Positions 43,648 through 54,507 of a DNA stretch of 64,000 nucleotides are shown one piece after another. Source of the DNA: Pseudoxanthomonas sp. NC8 (GTDB lineage Bacteria > Pseudomonadota > Gammaproteobacteria > Xanthomonadales > Xanthomonadaceae); NCBI GenBank assembly GCA_025232375.1, contig CP060419.1:2975001-3039000 (forward strand), written 5' to 3'. The first letter of the stretch is position 1. Every line of letters starts with the position of its first letter. Position numbers and translations under genes: made by a program. The notes below the pieces were generated by a model, which was not told the origin of the DNA, did no database searches, and was given only the letters and a program-made list of their open reading frames with translations.

Positions 43648-44277
43648 GCGCGCCCCCGGCCGGCGCCAGGTCCAGCAGCGCCTGCCGGCTGCGGGACAGG
43701 AAGGCGGCCTTGTCCTCGTCGGCCTGCAGGCGCACCGGCGCGCCGAACGTCGCCGTGCACAGCAGCGGCAGCGGCAGCATGCGGCCCTTGGGCATCACCC
43801 GCCTCAGGTTGTCGATCCATACCGGCACGAACTCGAGCTCGGGCCGCTGGCGGGCGAGGTGGTAGATGCCGCTCCGGAACGGCAGCAGCTGCTCCTCGCC
43901 GGTGTTGCGCGTGCCTTCCGGGAAGATGATCAGCGAGCACCCGCCGTCGACCGCGTCGCACATCGCCTGCAACGGATCCTGCTGGCGCTGGGCCGCGTCG
44001 CGTTCCACCAGCACGCCATTGAACACCGCGTCGATCAGGTAGCGGCGCAGGCGGTCGCGCTGCCAGTACTCGGCGCCCGCCACCGGCCGCACCTGCCGGC
44101 GCAGGGCCGGCGGCAGCGACGACCAGATGAGCACGAAATCGCCATGGCTGGCGTGGTTGCCGTAGTACCGCGGTGTTCGCAGGACGGCGTGCAGCCGGTC
44201 CACAGCGCGCGCGCGCCGGTGATCGTACGTATGGCGCCGGCGCAGGCGCGGGCGATCATGCTGGCGAACATTCGCAT
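43644..44277 (-). CDS. Lysophospholipid acyltransferase (PlsC family)
   Basis: About 211 residues with the PlsC motifs NHASHGDFVLIW (HX4D) and IIFPEGTRNTGEEQLLPFRS. Start MRMFASM at 44277 follows a strong GAGGAGG site; a frameshift near 44165 separates the N-terminal 35 residues. The stop overlaps the downstream cdsA-like ATG, so acylation to phosphatidate and its activation by CTP are co-translated. Confidence 0.88.
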
Positions 44278-44284
44278 TCCCTCC

Positions 44285-44715
44285 TCATCCCGTCGGCCAG
44301 CGCACGGCCAGCAACAGTGCGGCCAGCTGGAGCACGGCCCAGATGAACTGGCCGACCAGCAGCCGGCGCATCCCCGCCCAGCGGGCAGCCCAGCTTCGCG
44401 GCACACCACTACGCCGGCGCAGTCCGGCGCCATGCAGCACGTCGTCCACGAGGCGCGCAGCCGCTTCCGCATCCGGGCCTGGGCCAGCACCAGTTCCAGC
44501 AGCGCCACGTCGAGGCCGACGCGGATCGCGCAATAGGGCTGGAACAGCCCGGCGCCCACGCTCGACCACAACAGGGCGGTGGCCACCGGCGCGGACTCAC
44601 GTTGCAGGCCGAGCAGCAGCAACGCGACGATGAGCAGGCCCGCCGACAGCCCGGCGGGCGCACGGCCCTGCCGGAGCAGGGCACGCATGGCTGCAAGGTC
44701 CAGCGCATCGCTCAT
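44285..44715 (-). CDS. Small membrane protein of the lipid operon
   Basis: About 143 residues with three hydrophobic stretches (LSAGLLIVALLLLGLQ; ALLWSSVGAGLFQPYC; GQFIWAVLQLAALLLAVRW), ending WPTG. An indel near 44445 splits it. I do not recognise the family. Its ATG overlaps the stop of the PAP2-phosphatase gene, and the acyltransferase follows 8 bp later, so it belongs to the same operon; it may be a subunit or scaffold of the lipid enzymes. Confidence 0.7.
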
Positions 44716-46039
44716 CGCGCACCGTCCGCGGCCGACGCGATGGCAGCCAGGTGCGCGTCGCCAAGCACGATGGCCGGCCGCGCCGCCCGCACGATCTCCA
44801 CCGCCTTACCAACGCTGCCGGCGCGTCCACTGGCCAGCAGTAAGGTCGCCACGCTGGCCGCGCTGCGCGAATAGCCCAGCGCGCAGCACGCCAGCACCGC
44901 TCCCCGCGTTCGACCCGCCTCGATCGCCGCCGCGGCGCGACGCAGTGCCGCCGCCGGCGGCGCGACCATATCCAGCATCGGCACGCCAGCATAGTCCACG
45001 CCGGGCACGCGGCAGGACAACTCGGCACAGGTATCGACCACGCCACGCAGCGATGGCGGAAGCCCGCTGGCCGGCACCCGCCCGAGCCACACGCCGTCGG
45101 CCACTTCCACCGGCCGGGGCGACTTCCGGGTCCACAGGCGCGAGTTGAGCCACGCCGCGGTAAGGTACGGGCCCATCAGCCAGCGCGCGGCCACGGTAAG
45201 GCGGCCATCAGGCCCCTTCTGGAATGCGGCCGGGCCGAGGCCGGCGTACGCGAGCGCCACCAAGCCCAGCGACAGCGCCGGTAAGAGGCCAGCCACAGCG
45301 CGGCCCCGCCCAGCGCCGCCGCAGTAAGGCCCAGCATCACTGCGCCGGTAAGGTACAGCGCGACCAGCCGCCAGCGGCGCGGGTCGCGCGCCAGCTGCCA
45401 TGCAGCGAACGGCGTCGGCCCGTGTGCGGGCCACAGCCAGACGCACAGCCAGCCGGCCAGCAGGCCGGTCGGGACATCGACGAAATGGTGCTGGTAGGTC
45501 GTCAGCACCGAGACCCCGATAAGCGCGGCCCACCCATGCAGCACGACGCGCCACGCACCGCGCACGTGCTGCGCATAGCCCACCCACAGCACGACCAGCA
45601 GCACGATGTGCAGCGACGGCGCCTTGGTTGAACGGCTTGTCGAAGCCGAGCAGCACGTCGAACAGCCAGCCTGCCGCGCCGGTGGTGGGCGGCCGCTCGA
45701 AGCTGAAGCGCAGCGGCCACAACAGGAAGCAGGCCACCGCGATGACCTGCGCGCTGAGCAGGCGCAATGCGTGCCGGTCCAGTTCGCGACGGGTGGCGCA
45801 AAGGAAGAAGGAGGCGGCATAGAACAGGTCGATCGACCAGTACGGCACGATCGTCCACGGCACGAACGGGATGCGCGACTCCCACGCGAAGACCACCGCC
45901 GGCACCTGCCCGTGGCGCGAGGCCATCCAGTTGGCCAAACCATAACTGGCGAAGAAGAACGGGCCGAGCAGGGCCAGCCACAGCAGCGCCCGCCCCGGGG
46001 ACGCGGAGGCAGCGCAGGCTGGCCGGTCGCGTCCGCCAT
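44712..46039 (-). CDS. Fusion of PAP2 membrane phosphatase and dual-specificity phosphatase
   Basis: About 440 residues. The N-terminal two thirds are a PAP2-type integral membrane phosphatase (KPFNQAPSLHIV and TTYQHHFVDVPTGLLAG supply the SxH and Hx3D elements). The last ~150 residues are a cysteine phosphatase with the CX5R loop ACCALGYSRSAASVA. Errors at 45622-45627 (CCTTGG), about 45290 and 45990. Such fusions could dephosphorylate lipid phosphates or phosphatidylglycerolphosphate-like head groups. ATG overlaps the previous stop (TGATG). Confidence 0.87.
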
Positions 46040-47791
46040 CACGCCGTCCGACGCGCCAGCGACACCGTGAAGATGCCCCACTCGTCGATGCGCTGTTCAA
46101 CCTTCTCGAAACCGGTAAGGCGCACCAGCTCGTCCATCTCCTGCTGGGTGCGCCGGCGCATCACCCATGCCGCGCCGCCCCGGTGGCTGGTCAGCGCGCG
46201 GGCAATGAATTCGAGCTGCGGATGCCACGGCTGGCCGGTATAGGCGAGATAGCCCCCGCCGGCACCGTCGCGGCGATGCCCTGCAGGGAACGCATCACCG
46301 CGTCGTTGTCGGGGAACAGTTCGTACAGGCCGGACACCACGGCCAGGGTCGGCGCGGGGTCGGTCGCGGCCAGCCGGTCCCGATCGAACGCGTCGCCCTG
46401 CTCGAAACGGGCCACGCCGGCCGCACCCAGCCGCTCGATCAGGGCGCGTCCCTGCGAGACGTTGAGGTCGCTGAAGTCGCGCAGGACGATGGCATCGGCC
46501 TGGTCAGGGCCGTGTCCCAGTGCCTCGAGCACGTAGCGCCCATGGCCTGCCGCCACGTCCAGGACGCGCACCGGCATGGCCTGCCGACGCAGCCGTGCGG
46601 CGGCCTCGCGCAGGAGCTCCTGCAGGTGCTGGCCGCGGACGCGGATGCCGCGCCACCCGATCGCATCGAGGTAGTTGCGGTCCACCAGCCGCCCCGGCAG
46701 GCCGCGCCCGCGCGCCTTGGTCGCGGTAGACGTAGTCCAGCGTGCTGCCCGAATCGAACCCGGTGCGCAGGCCGAGCGCGATCCCCTCTGACAGCATCCC
46801 GCCAACGCGCAGCCCGCCGCGCACGAAGCGCCAGCGCAGGTCGGCCAGGCTGTTGCGCTCGGGTGGCTAAGGCCAGCACCTCCGCTTCCTCGAAGGTCGG
46901 GCCATGGCGATGCGCGTCGCGCCGCGACGGCGCATCCAGCGGCCCGGCGAAGCGGGCCTGCACGAAGTCCCGGATGCGGGCCAGCACTGGTGCGCGGTCG
47001 CGCTCGCCCGGGGTGTCGTGGAAGAACCCGGGCAGGTGCACGCGTTCCTTGACCCGGCTGGACAGGCGCTCGTAGAAGCGGTCCTGCGGCGCGCGGTGGA
47101 CGACGAAATCCGAGCCCGACACCAGCAGCTGCACCGGCACGTCGATGGCCTGCGCATCGGCGACGACGCGGTCGGCGGCCGCGTACAGGCCCAGCAGCAC
47201 GCGCGCGGAGATCGGCCGGGTGACCAGCGGATCGGTGCGGTAGCTCTCCACCCGCGCCGTGTCGTGGGTGAGCCACTGCGGCCGGACGTAGCTGTTGACG
47301 AAAAAATTGCCGCGCAGCTTGCGCAGGATGGTAAGGCCCGTGCGCGCGAACGGAACGTACAGCTTCACCTTGAAGGCCGGCGACGCCAGCACCAGCGCGC
47401 GCAGGCGCGGCGCGTAGTCATGGACCCAGGTCGCCGCCACCACCGCGCCCACGCTCTGCGCGACCACGACGATGTCTTCCACGGCGATTCCGTGCTCGCT
47501 GCCGATGTGTGCAACGAAGCGGTCCAGGTCGCGTACCAGCGCCGGGAATCCGGGCGCGTCTCCCCGCGCCCCCGGCGAGCGGCCGTTGCCACGCGCGTCC
47601 GGGCGAAGAAGGCGGTGTCAGGCAGGTCGAGCTCGTCGACCAGGTGGGCAACCCGTCCGGAATGCTCGTGCCCGCGATGCAGCAGCACGATGGCCCGTGG
47701 CGGTGCGTTGCCGGTGGTCGCCGGCCAGTACCGGTAGAACAGCGGAACCTTGGTCGAAGCTGTGGAATTCCTTTTCCTGCGCTTGCCGCAT
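46039..47791 (-). CDS. Fusion of alpha/beta hydrolase and SAM-dependent methyltransferase
   Basis: About 583 residues. Residues 1-310 form an alpha/beta hydrolase (AIVLLHRGHEHSGRVAHLVD; nucleophile elbow VVAQSVGAVVAAT; acid and His near LLVSGSDF and LPGFFHDT). The second half is a class I methyltransferase (VRVLDVAAGHGRYVLEALG; SGLYELFPDN) ending VSLARRTA. Errors include 47749-47754 and 46715-46720 (both CCTTGG), about 46868 and 46255. The combination suggests a lipid modified by deacylation and methylation. Substrate unknown. Confidence 0.87.
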
Positions 47792-47812
47792 GCGATCTCC
47801 GTCTGTAGTGGC

Positions 47813-48440
47813 TCAGCTGGCCGTGCCGCGTGGCGGCCCGGCCGATTCCTTGAGGCCCTGCCGCACACGGCGCGCCGGGTGATGACACACAACAACACCA
47901 TGCCCGATGCGACCGCGCCGACGCCGACGCCGCCGATCCAGCCCAAGGCCAGCAGCAGGCCGAGCACGCCGACGACGAACGCGCGGTCGCTCTTGCCCAT
48001 CGGGCCGTCGTAACGGCGGCTGGCGCCCACCATCGGCCCGAGCACGCCGGCGTACTCGCTCAGCGCGGCGATCCAGGCCAGCAGCCAGAGCACCTGGGGA
48101 TGTACCCCGGGGACGCTGAGCAGGCTCAGGTAGAGCGCCGCGTCGGCGACGACGTCGCACAACTCGTTGAGGTAGGCGCCCAGCCGGGACTGCTGGCCGA
48201 ATTCGCGCGCCAGCATGCCGTCGATCGCATTGAACGCCATCCGCAGGAACATCCACGCCGGCAGGCCTGGGTACAGCCACCGGTGCGATGGCGCCCAGCG
48301 CCATACCGCCGCGGCCACCAGCACCGACACCACGGCCGCGGCCACGGTCACCGCGTTGGCGGTCACCCCGGTGCGATGGAGTCCGCGCACGCCCGGGCGC
48401 AGCAGATCCGGAAACGTCCCTTCAGTGCGTAGATCGACAC
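47813..48440 (-). CDS. CDP-alcohol phosphatidyltransferase family protein
   Basis: Membrane enzyme of about 208 residues transferring an alcohol onto CDP-diacylglycerol. The signature is complete: [20 protein letters not shown] then [13 protein letters not shown] (DGxxAR...Gx3N...Dx3D). GTG at 48440 is the best start ([10 protein letters not shown]) after an indel at about 48410; a second near 47850 shifts the end. First gene of the six-gene lipid operon; head group unknown. Confidence 0.87.
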
Positions 48441-48585
48441 GATGCGATTTCTGCAAGTCCCCGGCAGAGCCGGCACAGCCTACCTTATCGCGACGATCCG
48501 GACAGGGCGCACCCGCGCCGTCGGCGCGCGCTTCCGCGTCACCGCCTACAATATCGGCCCGCTCCGCTTCCAATGCCCCCTCCCC

Positions 48586-50167
48586 ATGACTGCCGACCTG
48601 CTGCCCATCCGCCGGGCACTGCTGTCCGTTTCCGATAAAACGAACCTGCTCGAACTGGCACGCGCGCTGGCCGCGCGCGGCGTCGAGCTGCTTTCCACCG
48701 GCGGCACCGCCAAGGCCATCCGCGACGCCGGCTTGCCGGTGAAGGACGTGTCCGAGGTCACCGGCTTCCCGGAAATGATGGACGGCCGGGTCAAGACCCT
48801 GCATCCGCTGGTCCACGGCGGCCTGCTCGGCCGCGCCGGCATCGACGACGCGGTGATGGCGCAGCACGGCATCGGTGCGATCGACCTGCTGGTGCTCAAC
48901 CTGTATCCGTTCGAGTCGGTCACGGCCAAGGCCGGCTGCACCTGGAAGAGGCGGTCGAGAACATCGACATCGGTGGCCCGGCGATGCTGCGCTCGGCGGC
49001 GAAGAACTTCGCCCGCGTCGCGGTCACCACCGATCCGTCGCAGTACGCCAGCCTGCTCGCCGAACTCGAGGCCAACGACGGCAGGCTGTCGGCCGCGCAG
49101 CGCTTCGCCCTGTCGGTGGCCGCGTTCAACCGCGTGGCCCAGTACGACGCGGCGATCAGCAACTGGCTGTCGGCGGTGACGGACACCGCGGCCGGCGTGC
49201 CGGCGCGCGCCGAGTATCCGGCGCAGATGAATTCCACCTTCGTCAAGGTGATGGACCTGCGCTACGGCGAGAACCCGCACCAGTCCGGCGCGTTCTACCG
49301 CGACCTGTATCCGGTGCCGGGCACGCTGGCGACGTTCACCCAGCTGCAGGGCAAGGAACTGAGCTTCAACAATCTGGCCGACAGCGACGCGGCTCAGAAT
49401 GCGTGCGCCAGTTCGACGTGCCGGCCTGCGTGATCGTCAAGCACGCCAACCCGTGCGGCGTGGCCGTGGCCGCCAGCGTCGGCGAGGCCTATGAGCGCGC
49501 CTACGCCACCGATCCGACCTCGGCGTTCGGCGGCATCATCGCCTTCAACCGTCCGCTCGACGCGGCGACCGCGAAGACCATCCTCGACCGCCAGTTCGTC
49601 GAGGTGCTGATCGCGCCGGACTACGACGAAGGCGCGCTGGACTACGCGAAGAAGAAGGCCAACGTGCGCGTGCTGCGCATCCCGCACGGTGCGGGCCTGA
49701 ACAACTACGACTCCAAGCGCGTGGGCTCGGGCTTGCTGCTGCAGTCCTCGGACAACCGCGGCATGACCGCCGGCGAACTGAAGGTGGTCACGAAGATCGC
49801 GCCGGACGAGGCGCAGCTGGGCGACCTGCTGTTCGCCTGGCGGGTGGCCAAGTTCGTCAAGTCCAACGCGATCGTCTACGCGAAGGACCTGCGCACCATT
49901 GGCGTGGGCGCCGGCCAGATGAGCCGCGTGTACTCGGCGCGGATCGCCGGGATCAAGGCGGCCGACGCCGGGCTGGTGGTGGAAGGCTCGGTGATGGCGT
50001 CCGACGCGTTCTTCCCGTTCCGCGACGGCATCGACGCGGCGGCGGCGGCCGGGATCAAGGCGGTGATCCAGCCGGGCGGCTCGATGCGCGATGCCGAAGT
50101 CATCGCCGCGGCCGACGAGCACGGCATCGCCATGGTGTTCACCGGGGTGCGCCACTTCCGGCACTGA
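48586..50167 (+). CDS. purH: Bifunctional AICAR formyltransferase / IMP cyclohydrolase
   Basis: PurH, about 525 residues, final two steps of IMP synthesis. The cyclohydrolase (MGS-like) domain starts [20 protein letters not shown] with [13 protein letters not shown]; the transformylase has [30 protein letters not shown] and [19 protein letters not shown]. Frameshifts near 48940 and 49395. A purine pathway partner, purD, lies 0.7 kb downstream with a GNAT gene between. Confidence 0.97.
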
Positions 50168-50232
50168 TGCCGGCATAACGCAGCCACCCACCGGACCGGC
50201 TAGGCTGGAGCCACCATCAGGGAGGCGCCGCC

Positions 50233-50740
50233 ATGTGGATCCGTGAGGAAGGCCCGGACGACATCGAGCCGATCCATGACCTGAGTGCGCCGGGCCTTCG
50301 CCGGCGCCCCCGGCGAAGGCAAGCTGGAAAGCCGTACCGTCGACACCCTGCGCGCCGACCACGCGCTGGCCGTGTCGCTGGTGGCCGACATCGACGGCCG
50401 CATCGCCGGCCACGTCGCGTTCTCGCCGGCCCGCCCCTCGCGCGATGGCGACCGCTGGTACGTCCTGGGTCCGGTCGCGGTGGAGCCCTCCGACCGGGGC
50501 CATGGCGTGGGCGCCGCGCTGATCCGCGTCGGCCTGCGCCTGCTCGAGGAGCGCGAGGCGGACGGCTGCGTGGTGCTGGGCGATCCGAAGTACTACGCAC
50601 GCTTCGGCTTCCGCCCCGATCCACTGCTGACCCTGCCGGCCAGCCCAGAGGGCGCGTTCCAGGCGCTGCGCTTCACCGATGCCGGATCGGCCGGTGAAGT
50701 CGTGCTGCACCCGGCCTTCGGCCACCACGAATACGGATGA
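50233..50740 (+). CDS. GNAT-family N-acetyltransferase
   Basis: About 169 residues with the YjdN/YhbS-type GNAT fold: acetyl-CoA motif GPVAVEPSDRGHGVGAALIR and VVLGDPKYYARFGFRPD. One extra or missing base near 50285-50300 displaces the first 20 residues. Acceptor unknown. It is inserted between purH and purD but nothing ties it to purine synthesis. Confidence 0.88.
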
Positions 50741-50824
50741 AACCGTCGCCCGGCGCGCCTGCCCCGGGCCGGAGGACGCGGCGGGCACGGTAGAATCGCT
50801 CCCCTTCGTGCCGAGCCAGCCCCC

Positions 50825-52114
50825 ATGTCGAAAGTCCTCGTGATCGGTTCCGGTGGTCGCGAACACGCCCTCGCATGGAAGCTGGCCCAGTCGCCGCGCG
50901 TCACCGAGGTGATCGTCGCCCCGGGCAACGCAGGCACGGCCACCGAAGCCCGCTGCCACAACGTGCCGGTCAAGGTCACCGACATCGACGGGCTGTTGAA
51001 GCTGGCGCAGGACGAAAGCGTGGCGCTGACCCTGGTCGGCCCGGAAGTACCGCTGGTGGCCGGCGTGGTCGACCGCTTCCGCGCCGCCGGCCTGCGCATC
51101 TTCGGACCCACCGCCGCGGCCGCGCAGCTGGAAGGCAGCAAGGCCTTCGCCAAGGACTCCTCGCGCCCCACGGCATCCCGACCGCGTTCTACGCGGTGCA
51201 CACCGACCTCGACGCCGCGCTCGCCTACCTGCGCGACAAGGGCGCACCGATCGTGGTCAAGGCCGACGGCCTTGGCCGCGGGCAAGGGCGTGATCGTGGC
51301 GATGACGCTCGACGAAGCCGAAGCGGCGGTGCGCGACATGCTGTCCGGCAATGCCTTCGGCGATGCCGGTGCGCGCGTGGTGATCGAGGAGTTCCTCGAA
51401 GGCGAGGAAGCCAGCTTCATCTCCATGGTCGACGGCCGCACCGCGCTGCCGATGGCCACCAATAAGGACCACAAGCGCGTGGGCGATGGCGACACCGGCC
51501 CTAACACCGGCGGCATGGGCGCCTACTCGCCCGCGCCGGTGGTCACCGCCGAGGTGCATGAACGGGTGATGCGCGAAGTCGTCAATCCGACCGTGCAGGG
51601 CATGATCGCCGATGGCGTGCCGTTCACCGGCTTCCTCTATGCCGGGCTGATGATCGACGCCTCCGGCGCGCCGAAGGTGATCGAGTTCAACGTGCGCTTC
51701 GGCGATCCGGAGACCCAACCGGTGATGCTGCGCCTGCAGTCGGACCTTATGGACCTGGTCGAGGCGGCGATCGACGGTCGCCTGCACGAAACCGCGGCGC
51801 AGTGGGATCCACGTCCCTCGCTGGGCGTGGTGATGGCCGCGCGCCCGTATCCGGAAAATCCGGTCACCGGCGATGTCATTTCCGGTCTGAATGCAGTGCC
51901 CGCCGGCGCCAAGGTGTTCCATGCCGGCACTGCGCTGGATGCGTCCGGCAACGTGGTCAGTGCCGGCGGCCGCGTGCTGTGCGTGGCCGCGCTGGGCGAT
52001 TCGGTATCGGACGCGCAGCGCAGCGCCTATGCCGGCGTCGACGCGATCCATTGGGCCAACGAATTCCACCGCACCGACATCGGCTGGCGCGCGATCCAAC
52101 GCGAGCGCGGCTGA
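50825..52114 (+). CDS. purD: Phosphoribosylamine-glycine ligase
   Basis: GARS, about 430 residues, ATP-grasp enzyme of purine synthesis. VLVIGSGGREHALAWKLAQS at the start, AAGKGVIVAMTLDEAEAAV, RVGDGDTGPNTGGMGAYSPA and EFNVRFGDPETQPVM. Between 51165 and 51275 the frame is displaced by a deletion and restored by a CCTTGG insertion (51270-51275), garbling about 35 residues. A -10-like TAGAAT (50792-50797) lies 28 bp before the ATG. Confidence 0.97.
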   Translation: MSKVLVIGSGGREHALAWKLAQSPRVTEVIVAPGNAGTATEARCHNVPVKVTDIDGLLKLAQDESVALTLVGPEVPLVAGVVDRFRAAGLRIFGPTAAAAQLEGSKAFAKDSSRPTASRPRSTRCTPTSTPRSPTCATRAHRSWSRPTALAAGKGVIVAMTLDEAEAAVRDMLSGNAFGDAGARVVIEEFLEGEEASFISMVDGRTALPMATNKDHKRVGDGDTGPNTGGMGAYSPAPVVTAEVHERVMREVVNPTVQGMIADGVPFTGFLYAGLMIDASGAPKVIEFNVRFGDPETQPVMLRLQSDLMDLVEAAIDGRLHETAAQWDPRPSLGVVMAARPYPENPVTGDVISGLNAVPAGAKVFHAGTALDASGNVVSAGGRVLCVAALGDSVSDAQRSAYAGVDAIHWANEFHRTDIGWRAIQRERG

Positions 52115-52169
52115 GCCTGCGGCAGGGCGTCGCACTCAGCGCGCGGACACCTGCAATCAGCTGGCGCGC

Positions 52170-53494
52170 CTAGCGCGCGCCCGAGCTTGCGCCGCCGCCC
52201 TCCAGGTAGTCCAGCGCCACCTGCAGCATCGCCCGTGCGCCGATTTCCAGTGCCGCTTCGTCCGGCGCGTAGCGCGGTGAATGGTTGATCGGCATCGAGG
52301 CCGGATCCTGTCCGGCCGGCGTGGTGCCGACCAGGAAGTACGCGCCGGGGACTTCGTTTGCGAACTGCGAGAAGTCCTCGGCGATGGTCTGCAACGGCAT
52401 CTCCACGACGCGGTCGGCACCCACCGCGGCCTGCAGTGACGGCAGCACGCGCCGCGCCAGCGCCGGATCGTTGCTCGTGGCCGGTGCGTTGTTGACCACC
52501 TTCAGCTCGGCGGTGCCACCGGCCGCATGCGCATAGTCCTGCGCGATGCGGCCGAAGCGCGCGATCACGTCCTCGCGCACCGCCGGGTCGAAGGTACGCA
52601 ACGTGCCCACCAGCCGGGCCTGGTCGGGGATGATGTTGAAGCGCACGCCCGCGTTGAACTGGCCGGCAGTCAGCACGACCGGGGTACTGGCGATGTTGAC
52701 CTGCTGGCGCGCGATAAGGCTCTGGGTGCCGAGCAGGATCTGCGCACCGATGGTGATCGGGTCTACCCCGTCCCACGGGCGCGAACCGTGCGTCTGGCGC
52801 CCGTGCACGGTCAACGACCACTCGTCGGCGCTGGCCAGCAGCGGCCCGCTGCGGAAGCCGACCTGCCCCACCGCCAACCCGGACCACACGTGCAGGCCGA
52901 ACACCGCCGCGGGCCGGAAATCCTTCCACACACCTTCGTCGAGCATGAGCCGCGCACCGAACGGCGCGCCCGGCTCGTCGGGCCCCTCCTCCGAGGGCTG
53001 GAACACGAACATCACCTCGCCATGCAGCGTGTCGCGGCGCGCGGCCAGCGCCCGCGCCACGCCCAGCAGGATCGCCACGTGCATATCGTGGCCGCAGGCG
53101 TGCATCACCCCGACCGGCTGGCCGCGATAGGTCGATGTCGCCGTCGACGCGAACGGCAGCCCCGTTTCCTCCTTGACCGGCAGCGCGTCCATGTCCGCGC
53201 GCAGGGCGATGCGCGGGCCGGGCAACGCCCCCTGAGCACGGCGGTCACGCCGGTGCGGGCAATGCCGGTGCGCGGCTCCAGGCCGAGCGCGCGCAGTTCG
53301 CGGGCGATGGCCGCGGCCGTGCGCACCTCATGGCCGCCCAGCTCCGGGTGCCGGTGCAGGTCGCGGCGCCACTCCACCATCGCCGCGTGCTGCGCGCGTG
53401 CGGCTTCGGCCGGTGGCAGCGCCGCCGCGGCGACCGCGGGCGGGCACAGGCCCAGCAGCACGCACAGCAGGAACAGCGCAGGCATCGGGCTCAT
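52170..53494 (-). CDS. Exported M20-family amidohydrolase
   Basis: About 440 residues with a signal peptide (LFLLCVLLGLCPPAVAAAAL). Metal and catalytic motifs: MHACGHDMHVAILLG, FQPSEEGPDEPG, LHVWSGLAVGQVG. The IAA-amino-acid hydrolase / N-acyl-amino-acid amidohydrolase group. A frameshift near 53235. It probably trims N-acylated amino acids or peptides outside the cytoplasm. Starts 47 bp from the dioxygenase stop, so it may share its transcript. Confidence 0.88.
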
Positions 53495-53540
53495 CGGCGG
53501 ATCCGTTTCGACGGGGGCCGACGATGGTAGTACGCCGGGC

Positions 53541-54404
53541 TCACACGTTCGCCTCTTCCGGCGGCAGGACGGTCTCCAACGGGGCGGCGCCGTTCCGGCG
53601 CCCGCCTGCCTGCGGGCGGCACGCATCGAGCGTGCAGGCGGTCATCGACAGCGAGCCATAGGCGTAGCCGTCGACCAGCAGCTCGGCCGGCCGGCCGGCG
53701 GCGGCGGCGAGCCCGGCGAGGTAGAGCAGCGGCAGGAAATGATCCGGGCTGGGCACCGCCAGCGGGAAATCCGGATGCGAGGCCAGCGACGGCAGGTCGT
53801 GGGGCCGCTCGAGCAGCAGTTCCCGCGCCCGTTCGTCGAAGCGTCGCGCCCAGTCATAGGCGCCGTCCGGCCGGGCCCAGTCGATCGCGCGCAGGTTGTG
53901 CACGATGTTGCCGCTGCCGACCACCAGCACGCCGCGCTCGCGCAGTGCCGCCAGCCTGGCACCCAGCGCGAGATGCCATTCAAGCGGCCGCCGTGCGTCG
54001 ATCGACAACTGCACCACCGGGATGTCCGCCCCGGGAAACGCATGCACCAGCACCGACCAGGTGCCGTGGTCGATGCCCCAGCCGTCGACGTCGGCACCGA
54101 CGTGATCGGGCTTGACCACTTCGGCGATCTCGCCGGCGAGCTCGGGCAGGCCGGGCGCCGGGTAGCGGACATCGAACAGCGCCTGCGGGAAGCCGTAGAA
54201 GTCGTGGATCGTGCGCGGCGCGGCCATCGCCGTGACCGCGGTGGCATTGACGTACCAGTGCGCGGAAACGGCGAGGATCGCCCGTGGCCGCGGCACCGAC
54301 GCGCCGAAGCCGCGCCAGGCGTCGGTGAAGCGGTTGCGCTCCAGCGCATTCATCGGACTGCCGTGGCCGAGGAACGCGGCAGGCATGACGGACGTGGTGG
54401 ACAT
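53541..54404 (-). CDS. 4,5-DOPA-extradiol-type class III dioxygenase
   Basis: About 287 residues, uninterrupted. LigB-superfamily motifs [41 protein letters not shown] and [11 protein letters not shown] provide the metal-binding histidines and the catalytic His. Homologous to YgiD (DODA-type). Natural substrate in bacteria is uncertain; aromatic diols are expected. Confidence 0.9.
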   Translation of the reverse strand: MSTTSVMPAAFLGHGSPMNALERNRFTDAWRGFGASVPRPRAILAVSAHWYVNATAVTAMAAPRTIHDFYGFPQALFDVRYPAPGLPELAGEIAEVVKPDHVGADVDGWGIDHGTWSVLVHAFPGADIPVVQLSIDARRPLEWHLALGARLAALRERGVLVVGSGNIVHNLRAIDWARPDGAYDWARRFDERARELLLERPHDLPSLASHPDFPLAVPSPDHFLPLLYLAGLAAAAGRPAELLVDGYAYGSLSMTACTLDACRPQAGGRRNGAAPLETVLPPEEANV

Positions 54405-54507
54405 GCATCCTCCGGTCTGTGGCCCCCGCACTCTAGCAACCGCTCGCCGCGGCGGGCGTCCGCGACAGCCGGCGCATCCTTGCCCCGCCGCTGGCGGCGA
54501 TCGCCGG

